Assembly (NCBI GenBank): GCA_028554795.2
Contig: CM068825.1
Location: forward strand, 160,887,398 to 160,951,397
Source of the DNA: Sinohyriopsis cumingii
Taxonomy: Eukaryota > Mollusca > Bivalvia > Unionida > Unionidae
Direction of reading: 5' to 3'
DNA: 64,000 bases
A model generated the notes under the pieces. It ran no database searches, was not told the origin of the DNA, and saw only the letters and a list, made by a program, of their open reading frames with translations. Made by a program: the position numbers and the translations under genes. Of this stretch, positions 20,377 through 37,963 are shown in pieces. Within the stretch, counting starts at the first letter, position 1; every line of letters starts with the position of its first letter.

Positions 20377-20938
20377 CGTCATTTCAGTTCAAACCTGAGA
20401 GAAAAAGTCTGGCGTTTAATTTCAAGAGGACATTATCATTTTCAGTCATCGCGAAGGCTGGAACGAATGGATACTAAACAGTTAGCAGTAATAGCTATGA
20501 CTGACAGATTCTCTACCTAATGAATAAGTAGGTATATCGATTGACCCGAGTAATGATGATGCTTAGAAGAGTCTTTTACAAAGAACCGCATAAGACTATG
20601 CCTAGCAAATTCTGGCATCCCTCAAAAGTCGAAATCAATACATGTCTACAAGGTCTTCTATTGAATCTGAATATTGGCAAGTATGGTCTCACATGATGAG
20701 ACACAACACAATGTAATTGGTTTTCATTAAAATGTGATATGTATGCTATAGACAGAATGGGTTACACTAGGCCTAAGACAACGAACACAATAACAGCAAC
20801 TATTTTATATGCATTAGAGTGATTATCGCATATAATTGTGATCATCCGACAGAACGATGGATTGAAGTTATTTGTGATCGTTTACTGGAAGCCACAAGTT
20901 ATGTTTCAATTTTGAATTTATGAATATCATTATTTAAG

Positions 20939-20988
<50 letters not shown>

Positions 20989-21831
20989 TAATTGTGGATG
21001 AAACGGTATTCGCATTGGTACAATTTCTACGCTTTATTCACCCTTGGTGAATTATCATAAAACATTCATAGTTATGTAAATCCATACTTTGATACCCTTG
21101 TTGGCTGATGAAACATTGTTTAATTTTTGTGTTTAATTTCTAAAACATTGATCATCCATGGTGATACATACATAAGACCGTCGTATTTGTTAATCATTTC
21201 CATCCGTGAATTCTTGTTTAATGCTCAGTTAGGTTAAATGTTCTGAATAGTTACAGTTAGGAAAGATACTCATCTTTTGTTTCAGTTGTTTAACTCGGTG
21301 AGCATCATTTTGTTAAATCCATTGTTGGATTTTATGTGCTCCAGTTTGGTGTCAGATTTAATTATTTTTCAATCACATTACAAATATCACATTATAATTA
21401 CACATCTCATTCACGAAATGGCTATTTAATTTCTTCGCTATAATTTAATCCCAACCCGGATCATCCTGTTACATCAACTGTCAATGCACAATTTAAACAA
21501 CAATTACTCTGTGTATATATTGGAGAATTATGGGGAAGCATATGGATAGTTAATCTATTGGGTGCGCAACGAAGTAGAGATGTATGTGAGAGGAATTTTA
21601 GCATCGTGTGCTGCATAGATGATTGTAGGCACTATTCCATCAAAAGCTGTACAACACGTTCAGTAAAATAGCGGAAGCCAAAATCAACACATCGATTTGC
21701 AGACTGACTAAATGATGGATTAACCAGACCTTGAAATACGTTTCTCAACATCTTTGCTGTTATTATAGATTTGTAACGATTTATCAAAGTAAATCACAAA
21801 ATTAGTGTTTGTTATGCTCTTATGAGCAGAT
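20377..21831. other. No gene recognised; contains (CA)n
   Basis: A (CA)22 run at 20944-20987. Nothing else recognised. Confidence 0.6.
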
Positions 21832-22008
21832 AATCACATCTAAAGCATGTAATGTAAAATATACTAATATCGAGGACTGGTTTCTTCTCCAATCACATCT
21901 AAAGCATGTAATGTAAAATATACTAATATCGAGGACTGGTTTCTTCTCCAATCACATCTAAAGCATGTAATGTAAAATATACTAATATCGAGGACTGGTT
22001 TCTTCTCC
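21832..22008 (+). repeat. 59-bp tandem repeat, 3 copies
   Basis: AATCACATCTAAAGCATGTA...GACTGGTTTCTTCTCC starts at 21832, 21891 and 21950 with essentially no differences, so the amplification is very recent. Confidence 0.97.
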
Positions 22009-24528
22009 AAGAACAAAATAAATGTGATTGCCATCAATGAGTTCTATTCACTACGAAAATTATATTAAGTAATTTTGACATTAGAAAATTAAGTTGGAAT
22101 GAATTGTTTATCCTAAGTACTATGCTTTGGATTCAAAACACAAGTGATAGCCAAACATAAACTAAGACAACATGTTCGAAGTACACCAAACAATTACATA
22201 AAATGTTCCTTGGTAGGCTGCCAGAGTTTATTTCAACATACAGATTATTCTCATTTATCAGACGATTGTTTACCCATTGTATTATGCATATCACATTCCA
22301 TATGGAAACACTTTATCAAACATTTACTCAAATTTCAATTAGTTGACCTGATTGTTGAGTTACATGCAATCATTGTATTGGATTAATGAGACTAGATAAT
22401 AAATGCTTTCACGCGATTTACCTATGGGACAACTGACACCAAGACAGGCTTGCAAAATATTTTAACCTAATCCTAGAATTTGTAAATACTTTTAAATGAT
22501 TTCCGTTGGAGCGATTCTATTGATTACATTGTTACCAGTAGTGTTATGTCTCTCATTTGCAAAAAAATGGAATCCAATTTCAATATAAGTGTTCAACATA
22601 ACTCATTTGTTCGACTGCATTTGAATCACTACTTTTCTGACTTAAAACAAAACTAACGTTGTTGAAAACAACTCATTCGCTACCATAAAACAGATTCAAG
22701 TTGAGACCCCCCGCCAAGAAATTGTTTGGCTACAATGTAAATAAATTTAAAGATGTCTACTAGTATACACTTGTGTGACACCCTTCTTTAAACAAAAACA
22801 TAATTCATGTTCACGGTGCAATGCACTGGGTTTATGCCATATTTCTGAGAAAATCTTATTAAATAATCGTCATCTGTTGTGTAACATAGGTGTTGCTTTG
22901 CCAGGTAACTCTTTGGTAGCATTTATATCAACCATTGAAGAAATGTGAACGTCTGAGTGCCTGTTGCTTCTTTTTTACTCTAACGCCATCGCTCACTTAA
23001 GTCTTTCTAAAATCATCAGATTTGTTTTCCATCAGTAGCCAGACATTCAAGATCTGACGGTTTTTGGTAAAGGCATGTTTTCTTCCTCGTTAATATCATA
23101 TGAAACTTATTGACCAGATTTTGATTATTGTCCATTATAGCAAGTTATGTTCTTGCGACGCTATGTCTTTCGAAGATATCTTCTCTCGTTTAAGGCGTGC
23201 GCTTAGTCAACATCGCGTTAAACATATCAAAGGTTCCAATGTAGCGAGAGAGAAAAAACCCTCCTCTTTCTAACCTTGCAAGCATCACATGTTTAAAGCA
23301 ACGTTCTAGGTATACTTATGAGCCATGCTTCAACTACGTTTCTAGTCGGTATCTGGTTCCGAATCGTTTTGCCATTCCATTTGTGTACATTTATTCTACA
23401 GCACATCCCTTTCGCATGCTACGGCGGAGGATTTACTATGGACCTGATCCATAATGCAAGGTCCTTGCACCTAGACTGCCAGATTTCTCAGTGAGACATT
23501 TTTTTTATAGAACTTCGGCCACAATGCCCTACATCAAACGGATACATGGGTAACTTGCCTTTATCGTGCTGATCATCTGACAATGCCGATAAGTTGCTGT
23601 TGTATGTGCCTCTGCTTCCTAAGGCAGACGTTCTGGTCCTCTTTTACATCTATCGTTTTCCTTCACTGATACACGGCTAATTTATGATACTTGGTTCAGG
23701 CTGAAATGGAGTATGTTCCAACTGGTATGAGCCATTTAATGAGCACATGGAAGAAATCCATGGTCTTTTATATATGCAATTACCTGCAAGACAAAACCTA
23801 TATGAATCTACCGGCATCTCTTCTCAAGCATGCATCTTATGAAACTGATATATCACTTTGAATAATTGTGATTTTTGTGCGACAAAACATGTTATTTTTC
23901 GATAAACAACTGAAGGTTAAATCAGTCAGCAATGTCAGATGTATGACTGTGTCAAGGAGCATATTTCCAGTTGTGATTTTGCAGATGTGCGACTGAGACT
24001 ACATGATCCCATCATGACCGAATTCACAAGTAGTTGTAATACGTAGAAAGAAGTAACGAGTAAGTCGATCGTGCTAAATAAATAAAGGATACTTTGCAGG
24101 TCTCAGGAGCTCCCATGGAAACTGTTTAATGGGTGCTGCTGCATATGTTCGTGAAAAGAATATTAAACAGCACTGAAAGAAAATGCAGTTGGATAGTTCT
24201 GTTGTTTTACTGTCGATGAAGTTACCAGATTATCTTTGTAATCGTTGTTGCTGTTGGTTGATGATCATCATCGCACTGTGGGTGTAGCATAGTCTTCCTG
24301 CTAGTAATATGTGTCGACCTGAAGAGCACTGGACAGTAGAGTGAGTATCTGACTAGTGTGCTGGTGGCGATACCACTGGGTCACTCCAGCGGAGTAATAT
24401 TAATCCAATACAAGTTGATGAAAAATATCATTTTCGGAGTATCGATTAGCTGTTGTTGCTGTTGCCTCAGTCGTACTGGTACTATTTTTTCGAGCATGGT
24501 GTTGGTGTAGCGGAGGGGGTAATATGAT

Positions 24529-24597
<69 letters not shown>

Positions 24598-25730
24598 AAG
24601 TGCCATTGAACTTGTGTTTATAGCCTTGACCGACAAACCAAAACCTACTCCATCGGTCCAAGATACTAATGAACTGCCTCATGGAGCATATTTTACAGCT
24701 CTTGCAACGAAGGAAAATAGTATACATTAGTGTTTTCCTAAGAGGATAATTAACACTGTTACGGTTGTCTTAAATTACAATTGTATCTGCATATTAGAAA
24801 AATAAATGATAGACACCGGCAATGATGCGTACCAATATGAGGTAGTGCTCTAATGACCTTTTGAGTCACCAATCAAATTGAAGCTTACACTCATTAGAAA
24901 CGTCATTTTGTGCCCTTCCACACAAACAATAGTAACTCACCCTAAAGTTAGATGCAGTGACAAATCTAACTGGTCATTGTAAAAAAGTGACACCAGAATC
25001 TCAAAGTCACCATAACTTGAACTTTTAATAGTGTGGGTCATAATTAAATTTTATTCTGTGTGTTTATTTTTATATTTAGAATAATTTGAAACGAATCTCA
25101 GTCATTAGATGAATAATTTGGAAGACTAGTTGGCAAAAATAATTTTGTTGCATAATATTAAGGAAAAATGAAAACAGCAATATTTTCAACTGCAAAGCAA
25201 ATATGCACCGCTGCATATATGCAGATCTGAAAATAAATGTAAAAAAAATAGTCGGATCATCTACAGCTGAAGTTTTCAGACAATTTGAGACTAATTTTTG
25301 TTATACCATTTGTGACTTGGTACTAACAGCTGCCTCGCTTGGCGCTCAGCATTAAGAGGTTAGTGTTAGGACTGGTTGGCTTGGTGTCAGGATAATGTGA
25401 CTGGGTGGGACATCATGCTACATGTCTGCGGCATGATGCCCCAGTGCTAGACATCACTATAAACTGTCACACTGCAGACATCGTAGCGATATGACGGAAA
25501 AATTGTTAAAGTTACGTTACAAATCCAAATCACACACACACACACCATTTGTGTCAGGGACATTTTTGAGAAGAAAAAAAAGTTTTTCAGAATCAGCTAT
25601 GAAGTACTGTCTTCACTGCCATGTCTTAATGGGGAAATAAAAATATGCCAAGACTTACTCACAGCTACTAACAAATTATGTAAATTGAATTCCAAAACAT
25701 TATGTGCACTCGTGTAGGCTGACAGACATG
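22009..25730. other. No gene recognised; contains (TA)n
   Basis: (AT)31 at 24531-24593. ORFs around it are artefacts of the run. The rest is unremarkable AT-rich sequence. Confidence 0.55.
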
Positions 25731-25738
25731 ATTATTAA

Positions 25739-26185
25739 CATGAACGGCGTTTGGGGGTGGCAAGTGGGGAGACCGCGCTTCAGGCCTAAGGTCGTCCTTA
25801 TGAGTTTGTCAAGCTATATTCTCCGGTAAATTGGAAACGCTGATACAGGCCGCACGTAATGCACGTAGAGTACACTTGCAATTAAGCAAATTATCGTTCT
25901 TAATTCGTGTCTTCGTGTTATTTGAAAAATGACAATAATAATCAGTTTATTAGGCCAAAGGATTATCGTCATGTTGTTATTTTGATTAAAAAAATCCGTT
26001 GTCCACAAACAGGAATTTTTTTATATAAATAATGAAAAAATTAAATTCGTGCGTCAAATCGCAAAAGTTGATATAGTCTAGACATAATCATTGTTTGCAC
26101 TAGCATACCGATCGATATACCGATACTCTGGCCCCGCGCGGTCATGGTCGGCCCTAGGCCCCGGGTACTCATAACGCCGCCTCTG
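25739..26185. mobile_element. Non-autonomous hAT-type DNA transposon
   Basis: The right end on its own strand is CAGAGGCGGCGTTATGAGTA; the left end CATGAACGGCGTTTGGGGGT is a diverged copy. Perfect 8-bp direct repeats ATTATTAA flank it (25731-25738 and 26186-26193), the duplication size of hAT transposases, and CAGAGGCGG-type ends are typical of many hAT families. It has no transposase ORF. The minus-strand ORF at 25814-26008 is inside it and shows no motif. Confidence 0.85.
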
Positions 26186-26193
26186 ATTATTAA

Positions 26194-31403
<5,210 letters not shown>

Positions 31404-31928
31404 GCAATTCCGGTGTAACAGGCTATAGTATACCCCCAGTCCGGAGTATACCTGGGGTTAAAGCGGCCTAGGCTAGATTATACCCGGGTATATTATGGCC
31501 TGGGCCAATTCATACCAAGAATCATGATACAATATATACCTCATATTCTTCCAGTCCAATTGTATTGATTAACTGTTATATTTCCAACACTCCCATCAAT
31601 ATGTTCTAGTTTTTAAATCACAATGGTATTCTTATTTCTTTAAGCTGAAGCTAAAATATACCTCAATAAACTCAGAAAAGGCGGTGATGATTGTTGTTCA
31701 TGTTTTCCTGCTACAAGTAAAGACCAGAACGATAAGTAAATATTAATTTAATATACAAATGGGGCATATTCTGGCCTGAAGGGGTATGGTCTGGCCCAGG
31801 CTATTTTACACCCCCGGGCATTGTTTAGCCTAAGTCACTTTATCCCCCGGAGTATACTCTGGCCTGGGCCAAACTATATCGGGTTTAATCTGGGCAGGGG
31901 TTAATTTGGCCTGCTACACCGGTATTGC
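31404..31928. mobile_element. MITE-like element with internal GTATACCCCGG motifs
   Basis: The left end GCAATTCCGGTGTAACAGGC and the right end, on its own strand, GCAATACCGGTGTAGCAGGC form terminal inverted repeats. Subterminal blocks on both sides repeat GGCCTGGGCC and GTATACCCCGGG-like words in both orientations (31427-31510, 31770-31905), with AT-rich unique sequence between. No transposase. Target-site duplication not clear, so the superfamily is open. Confidence 0.75.
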
Positions 31929-32690
31929 CACTGATAGATACATATGTGAGGCCTATTCCATTTCCAACTGAACTGAATAGTAATACATGTGTACAGAGCT
32001 AATGAAGAATGGACAAACTGGCAACCAATTAAAAACTCTTTAAGTTTACTCAAACATTCTGTTCATGGCAAAACCACCAGGGAACCATTTTCCAACAGTC
32101 AATTTGGGCCGTAATTACTAAAACCAGGCCACCTCTAAAAGAGAGGTCAGTTTTGGATTTTCGTTTTAAACAAAATGAATGTGGCGTGAGAGCGTTAGTG
32201 AGATCAGTGAACTAATTTACTTTCCGGTGCTAACTTTATCACGACTAATTAGAATAGCGTGAAGCTGTAAATACAACAGTGGTGAAGTCAGAAAGTAGAA
32301 GATTCAGTTTAAATATTTACAGGGGAAAACCGGACCAATTTGAAGAATATGATGAATGACAAGCCAAATTCAAGCAAATGTGTTTATTGTTAAGAGTTAT
32401 AAAAAAGTTTAATTCTATTCCTGAATACCATCAGTAGCGACATTTTAATTCGATTTTCAGCATAATTGCTATAATGAACGTCTTATCCTATTTCCTTTAG
32501 AGATAACACTATTCTGACAGACACAGGATTTCAGATCCATCTTTATCTAGTATTAATCCATGCATGCTTGCTTTTCCAGCCAGGACGGCATCGTATTACG
32601 CAAATGATGTTCGAAGATTTTATAAAAACTAAGGAAATTCCACATCACAGAATTTATTTTGAGTAGGTCATAGACGAATTAAATACTTCT
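31929..32690. other. No gene recognised
   Basis: Unique sequence; a small hairpin (CCACCTCTAAAAGAGAGGTC) near 32130. Confidence 0.55.
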
Positions 32691-33540
32691 GAATTCGGAT
32701 ATCTGGGATTAATTTGACCCTTTGACAGTATAGTTAGATCATGTAATTCGGATATCGGGGATTACTTTGACCCTTTGACAGTATAGTTAGATCATGTAAT
32801 TCGGATATCGAGGATTACTTTGACCCTTTGTCAGTATAGTTAGATCATGTAATTCGGATATCTGGGATGAATTTGACCCATTGTCAGTATAGTTAGATCA
32901 TGTAATTCGGATATCGGGGATTAATTTGACCCTTTGTTAGTATAGTTAGATCATGTAATTCGGATATCTGGGATGAATTTGACCCTTTGTCAGTATAGTT
33001 AGATCATGTAATTCGGATATCTGGGATTAATTTGACCCTTTGTCAGTATAGTTAGATCATGTAATTCGGATATCTGGGATTAATTTGACCCTTTGTCAGT
33101 ATAGTTAGATCATGTAATTCGGATATCTGGGATTAATTTGACCCTTTGCCAGTATAGTTAGATCATGTAATTCGGATATCTGGGATGAATTTGACCCTTT
33201 GTCAGTATAGTTAGATCATGTAATTCGGATATCTGGGATTAATTTGACCCTTTGTCAGTATAGTTAGATCATGTAATTCGGATATCTGGGATTAATTTGA
33301 CCCTTTGTCAGTATAATTAGATCATGTAATTCGGATATCTGGGATTAATTTGACCCTTTGTCAGTATAGTTAGATCATGTAATTCTGATATCGGGGATTA
33401 ATTTGACCCTTTGTCAGTATAGTTAGATCATGTAATTCGGATATCGGGGATTAATTTGACCCATTGTCAGTATAGTTAGATCATGTAATTCGGATATCGG
33501 GGATTAATTTGACCCTTTGTCAGTATAGTTAGATCATGTA
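32691..33540 (+). repeat. 53-bp satellite array, 16 copies
   Basis: Unit AATTCGGATATCTGGGATTA + ATTTGACCCTTTGTCAGTAT + AGTTAGATCATGT, exactly 53 bp, about 16 times. Variants (TCTGGGATTA/TCGGGGATTA, CTTTGTCAG/CATTGTCAG) recur in several units, so the array has been reshuffled by unequal exchange. Confidence 0.98.
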
Positions 33541-33622
33541 GTATTTGCAAGTTTTATCAAACATTGTCAAAGTAATGAGCTAATGCTCAAAATGGCGTTT
33601 TGTAAACACAACTGACAATAGT

Positions 33623-33910
33623 TCGTTTTGAAACAGGCCATTTAGTTGTTTCGATGATAATATATTGTGCTAACACTTGCAAAAACTAAACCTCGTTTTG
33701 AAATAGGTCATTTAGTTGTTTCGATGATAATATATTGTGCTAACACTTGTAAAAACTAAACCTCGTTTTGAAATAGGTCATTTAGTCGTTTCGATGATAA
33801 TATATTGTGCTAACACATGTAAAAACAAAACCTCATTTTGAAATAGGTCATTTAGTTGTTTCGATGACAAAATATTGTGCTAACATGCTAACACTTGTAA
33901 AAACAAAACG
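33623..33910 (+). repeat. 70-bp tandem repeat, 4 copies
   Basis: Unit TCGTTTTGAAATAGGTCATT...CACTTGTAAAAACTAAACC starts at 33623, 33693, 33763 and 33833. The last copy has an extra CTAACATG insertion. Confidence 0.95.
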
Positions 33911-36184
33911 GAAGTTGAACTAGTTAAATGTTTGGAATAATTATTTGTCAATGATTATAATGTAACAGTAAACGTGTAAGCACGTTTAACCATTATTCAT
34001 CAATAACATAATATGTCAATTTGTTTGGTCTTGGAATCTCCATATTCTTTTGGATTTCAGAAAAGGAGTTTCCTTTGTAAAAGGTATGTTCACCCAAACC
34101 TTATATAATGTTTGACATTTCTTTTTCATATAAGTATCTGCATTATAGATAGTCTCCCTTTAGTTCCAACAATTGATGATTCACATTCCACTTGAAGTTC
34201 CTACTCACATAATGGTATCAAATGTATATTTCAAAATATTTCATTACAAAATTTCTCTGGTTGGATGAAAGTTCAATGTATGCGTGTGCGTGTGTGTGTG
34301 CGTTGTCTGTTTATGTTTCGATCTATGTTGTTGTTAACTCCATCATGTTTTGGATAAAAATATATTGCATTTACAGGTGGCAAAGTTAATATTAGTACCA
34401 TTATATGGAAACTTTTAGCACATCTGTTCTGAAGGGTAAACATTTATGCCATTTAAGAAGAAACACTTATATTTTACAAAACATATATAATTTAAAAACG
34501 AACAGCCTTATAAAATCATGATTTCATCAAGAGAATCCAATTATATGGTATCATAAGTTTGTTACTTGTAAGTAAGCAATGCCTTTTTGAATTCAAAAAC
34601 GACACCAATAAATTTAAATGATACATTTGTCCTTATACTGTTGTGTTCATGCAGAGTATACCAGTTACACTAGTAACTAAGTAAATGCCCTCTATACATT
34701 TATTGTACAAATTACATCAGTAATTAGGTATATGTCCTATTTATATTTTGGACAAGTTACACGAATAATCAGGCATACTACCTTATTACATTGTCTGTCT
34801 TTACTGGGTCATACTTTGAACTTGTTTTTCTGTTGTCTTGTAACAACCTCAGAGGATACATTTGGGAACGAATCACTACTGGCAGCTTATTATTTCGTTG
34901 TAATACGTATCATACTGGCGGATTCTCTTCAAGAATAAGCCATTGCATGTATAAAAATGAAAGTCTCACAACTGTCTTCCAGTAACGGTTAACTGACAAG
35001 ATCTAAGCATACTGCTCATGATTGTTTTTTTTTTTTAACACGCATTTAATTTGATTAAAAAAACGAAAGCTTGGTAGTGTACATGTACAGAAGAAATCAC
35101 ATTTTACACACTTTGGAATAAGAGAACATTTGATTTCTACAACACCGTATAGAATATACGTCGGTCTGGGTTAGCTGCTAATGAAGGAAGATCTGAATCA
35201 AGGAAAAGAAAACAAACCGCATTAAATTGATACGATTATAAGAGTGGGCCATTGAAATGTATTCTTTCATGAAACTCGTATTTGCTTCTGACTTGATTTC
35301 CATGCCATATGTGAGAGATCTAATATTTGGGTCGATCTTTTTGTTTCGAATAGTGCTTGAAATAAGTGAGTTGATTTCGCAATCTTGATCCAACAGGGAA
35401 GATGAAACACAAGTATAAGCTGCAGAGAAATTAAATGCAGTGATTTATCGAGATATAATTTGATGCCACCTTTGGTTATTGGCTTGTCCAACAGCATCCT
35501 CGCTATTCTCCATGTCATATATGGTCAATTGTAACAAAATTTGATTGACTGGCTCCACATTTGGTTTGCTGGTCACTCTCGCTGTGAATTTACCATTTCA
35601 TCGATTGAAAATTTGTCAGTCTTAACTAACTCTGTTTTAGTAGCTTGGACAGGATGTAAAAGAACACGGTCATTCCCTATAAAGTCATAAAATTCCGCAT
35701 TAGCATAACTTGAATAATCAGTTAGAGACACTGTAATACACTATAAATATACGTCCAAACAAAAATGTATCATTTTCTGATTGATGTATTCTCCCTTTCA
35801 CTCTTCAACGTGCAATTACGATTGTCATGCCAATTAGTGTGGTGTTTAGTGAATATTTTAAACTTGTTGCCATGGTTCCACCTTTAGGAGTTTTCATACC
35901 GAACACCACAGTGCACAAGAATCACATAAGAACCTAAGAATGCAAAAAAAAAAAACAAAACAACAGATAATATTTATTTAAAAACACGTCTGCAAAAGTA
36001 ATGACAAGTCAAGTGCTCATTCAATCACTCAATGACACAATATGAAAAGTAAAACAAAAACATAATAATGGAGTAAAATTGAATAATCATAATTTAGGTA
36101 TTGCTCAGAGGAATAAATCATTTAATCAATTAACGAATTTGTGGGTCAATAAATCAATGTATAATAGCTTCTACTACATGCAGA
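33911..36184. other. No gene recognised
   Basis: ORFs at 34732-34985 and 35178-35518 show no motif. A (GT)n-like run near 34284-34300 only. Confidence 0.5.
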
Positions 36185-36430
36185 TGATCTCTAATGGGCA
36201 TTGATTTTATACTGAATTTTTGAAACAAGTTCCAGCTTTTGTGAGCCTTGACTAGCAAAAACTGGGCATTATTCAACGAGTTTCATAAATGTAATATTAA
36301 ATCATTTCTCATTTTTGAGATTATGTTTATGACATAGGTGAAAGAGAACGAAGAAGAAATAATTTCGTTTATTTATGCTCATGCACTTTCAATCATTGCA
36401 CGTAAAAATAGTTCCAGACGCTAATTGAAT
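36185..36430. repeat. Interspersed repeat with nested palindrome, copy 2
   Basis: Outer arms ATCTCTAATGGGCATTGAT and its partner ending TTTTTGAGAT (36321); inner arms CCAGCTTTTG and CAAAAACTGG. Same plan as 6697-6838, with continuing similarity AATAATTTCGTT...CGTAAAAATAGTTCC. Confidence 0.7.
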
Positions 36431-37562
36431 TAATAATACGCGTTTCTATAACTATAAAAAGTTAAAAGTAGATTATTTACAAATAATTCAAAGAGCAACC
36501 GTACTTCCAAATCAGTAAAACATTTCACACATACACCACTAATTTTCAACACTGATATCCGATGGAAATTCTTGTGTGATGTGACATAGTTGATTCTGGT
36601 TATATTAGACGATTGTATACGTAGATTTAGAGACTGATTGCAATGCTTCCTTCTAAAGCATGTAAGTTTTACTACAATGGATTGCAGAAAATGTAGCACA
36701 ACATTTGTTTTAATATTCAGGTGAAGGGGTTATTACTGGATGAAGAAATTATACCAAATCGAAATTAAAGATGAAACTGAGTATAGTAATTCCATTTTGG
36801 GTCTTTGTGACGTGAATTTGATTTAGAAAAATGCTGTGGTTGGATACATTTCTGTCAGCTGGGAGACAGGTATTTTTCCACAATCGTCTACAAATGGTGT
36901 GTTTATTATGGAGTGATATTGGTTAATATTTAAATCAAGCTTGTCATAGAATGGAGTACTCGTTACAAGTTTATACCCCAACCACTCCTTCGATATATTA
37001 ATACCCATACCCTTAAATTTATTTGCCATATTCTGACACACGTAACCTCTGTATCCAGTGGGCAATTGATTCGAAAAATGGACGCCGAAATGTTGATAGT
37101 AATATTTAACAAATATAAGTTTCAAAAGGCGGGGTTAAGATAATTATCACCAGCACAGCTAGTCAGTAATGAGAATACTGGGCAAGAACTTGATTGGCTT
37201 ATAGGACCAGTCAGATACACATAAAATGATATGTTAACATGATGACATATCAAAATATTAAACTGCACAGATTATATGTAAAGTGTAGCAACTATATGAT
37301 ATAAATATATATGACATATATAGGTGCTCAAGAAACTGCTTTTTCAGGACTTATTATAAGTACCCTATTTTCATAAGCCCCTTTTATTGTTTTTACTTTT
37401 TAGAAGGTTTTATTATAATTCCAAATGCCAGAAATAGATTATTATTTATTGTAATACATTTCACAGCAAAATCATAGGCATTTTGTTTGCAAAACAAATG
37501 TTCATATTGTTCTGAATGTGAAAAGCAAACATTATTGTAACGCTTTTTGTGTCTCCAGTATT
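36431..37562. other. No gene recognised
   Basis: Minus-strand ORFs at 36430-36699 and 36823-37125 (89 and 100 residues) have no motif I recognise; the latter has fairly protein-like composition but no start context or neighbour to support it. Confidence 0.4.
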
Positions 37563-37794
37563 ACCGTCTATACTCGCTTATACATCCAGCCAAACTCTAA
37601 ACAACACAGATCAAGATCTGCAGTAGCATAACGTGCCTGCAGATTAGGGTTGAAATTAAATGAAATGTTGGTTGTTGTACTGATCACTCCTAAAAATAAC
37701 TACAGAGACCTATATCTTCTGCGTAATCTGCGACGGCAGATCTGGGTATGTGTAGTTTGCAGTTGGTTTTGACATATAAGCGAGCACATACGGT
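37563..37794. mobile_element. Short TIR element (MITE-like), family 1 copy 2
   Basis: Ends ACCGTCTATACTCGCTTATA and, on the other strand, ACCGTATGTGCTCGCTTATA. Reverse-oriented relative of 19089-19307. No ORF. Confidence 0.8.
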
Positions 37795-37870
37795 TTGGTT
37801 AGTATGAATTAGAGAGTTCTTGTGTTGGTCTATGTGATGACTTTTTCATTGCATTTGTTTCCTCAGTTTG

Positions 37871-37963
37871 TGCATAATGTAATAGGTATTAATGCATAAT
37901 GTGATAAGTATTAATTGATAATGTGATAGGTATTATTGCATAATGTGATAAGTATTAATAAAT
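37871..37963 (+). repeat. 22-23-bp tandem repeat, 4 copies
   Basis: Unit TGCATAATGTGATAAGTATTAA. Confidence 0.9.

Noticed and set aside
24400-24730. ORFs with Tyr-Ile repeats on both strands
   Set aside because: Artefacts of the (TA)n run.
32691-33540. CRISPR-like array of regular repeats
   Set aside because: The 53-bp units are head-to-tail with no unique spacers, in an animal-type genome; an ordinary tandem satellite.
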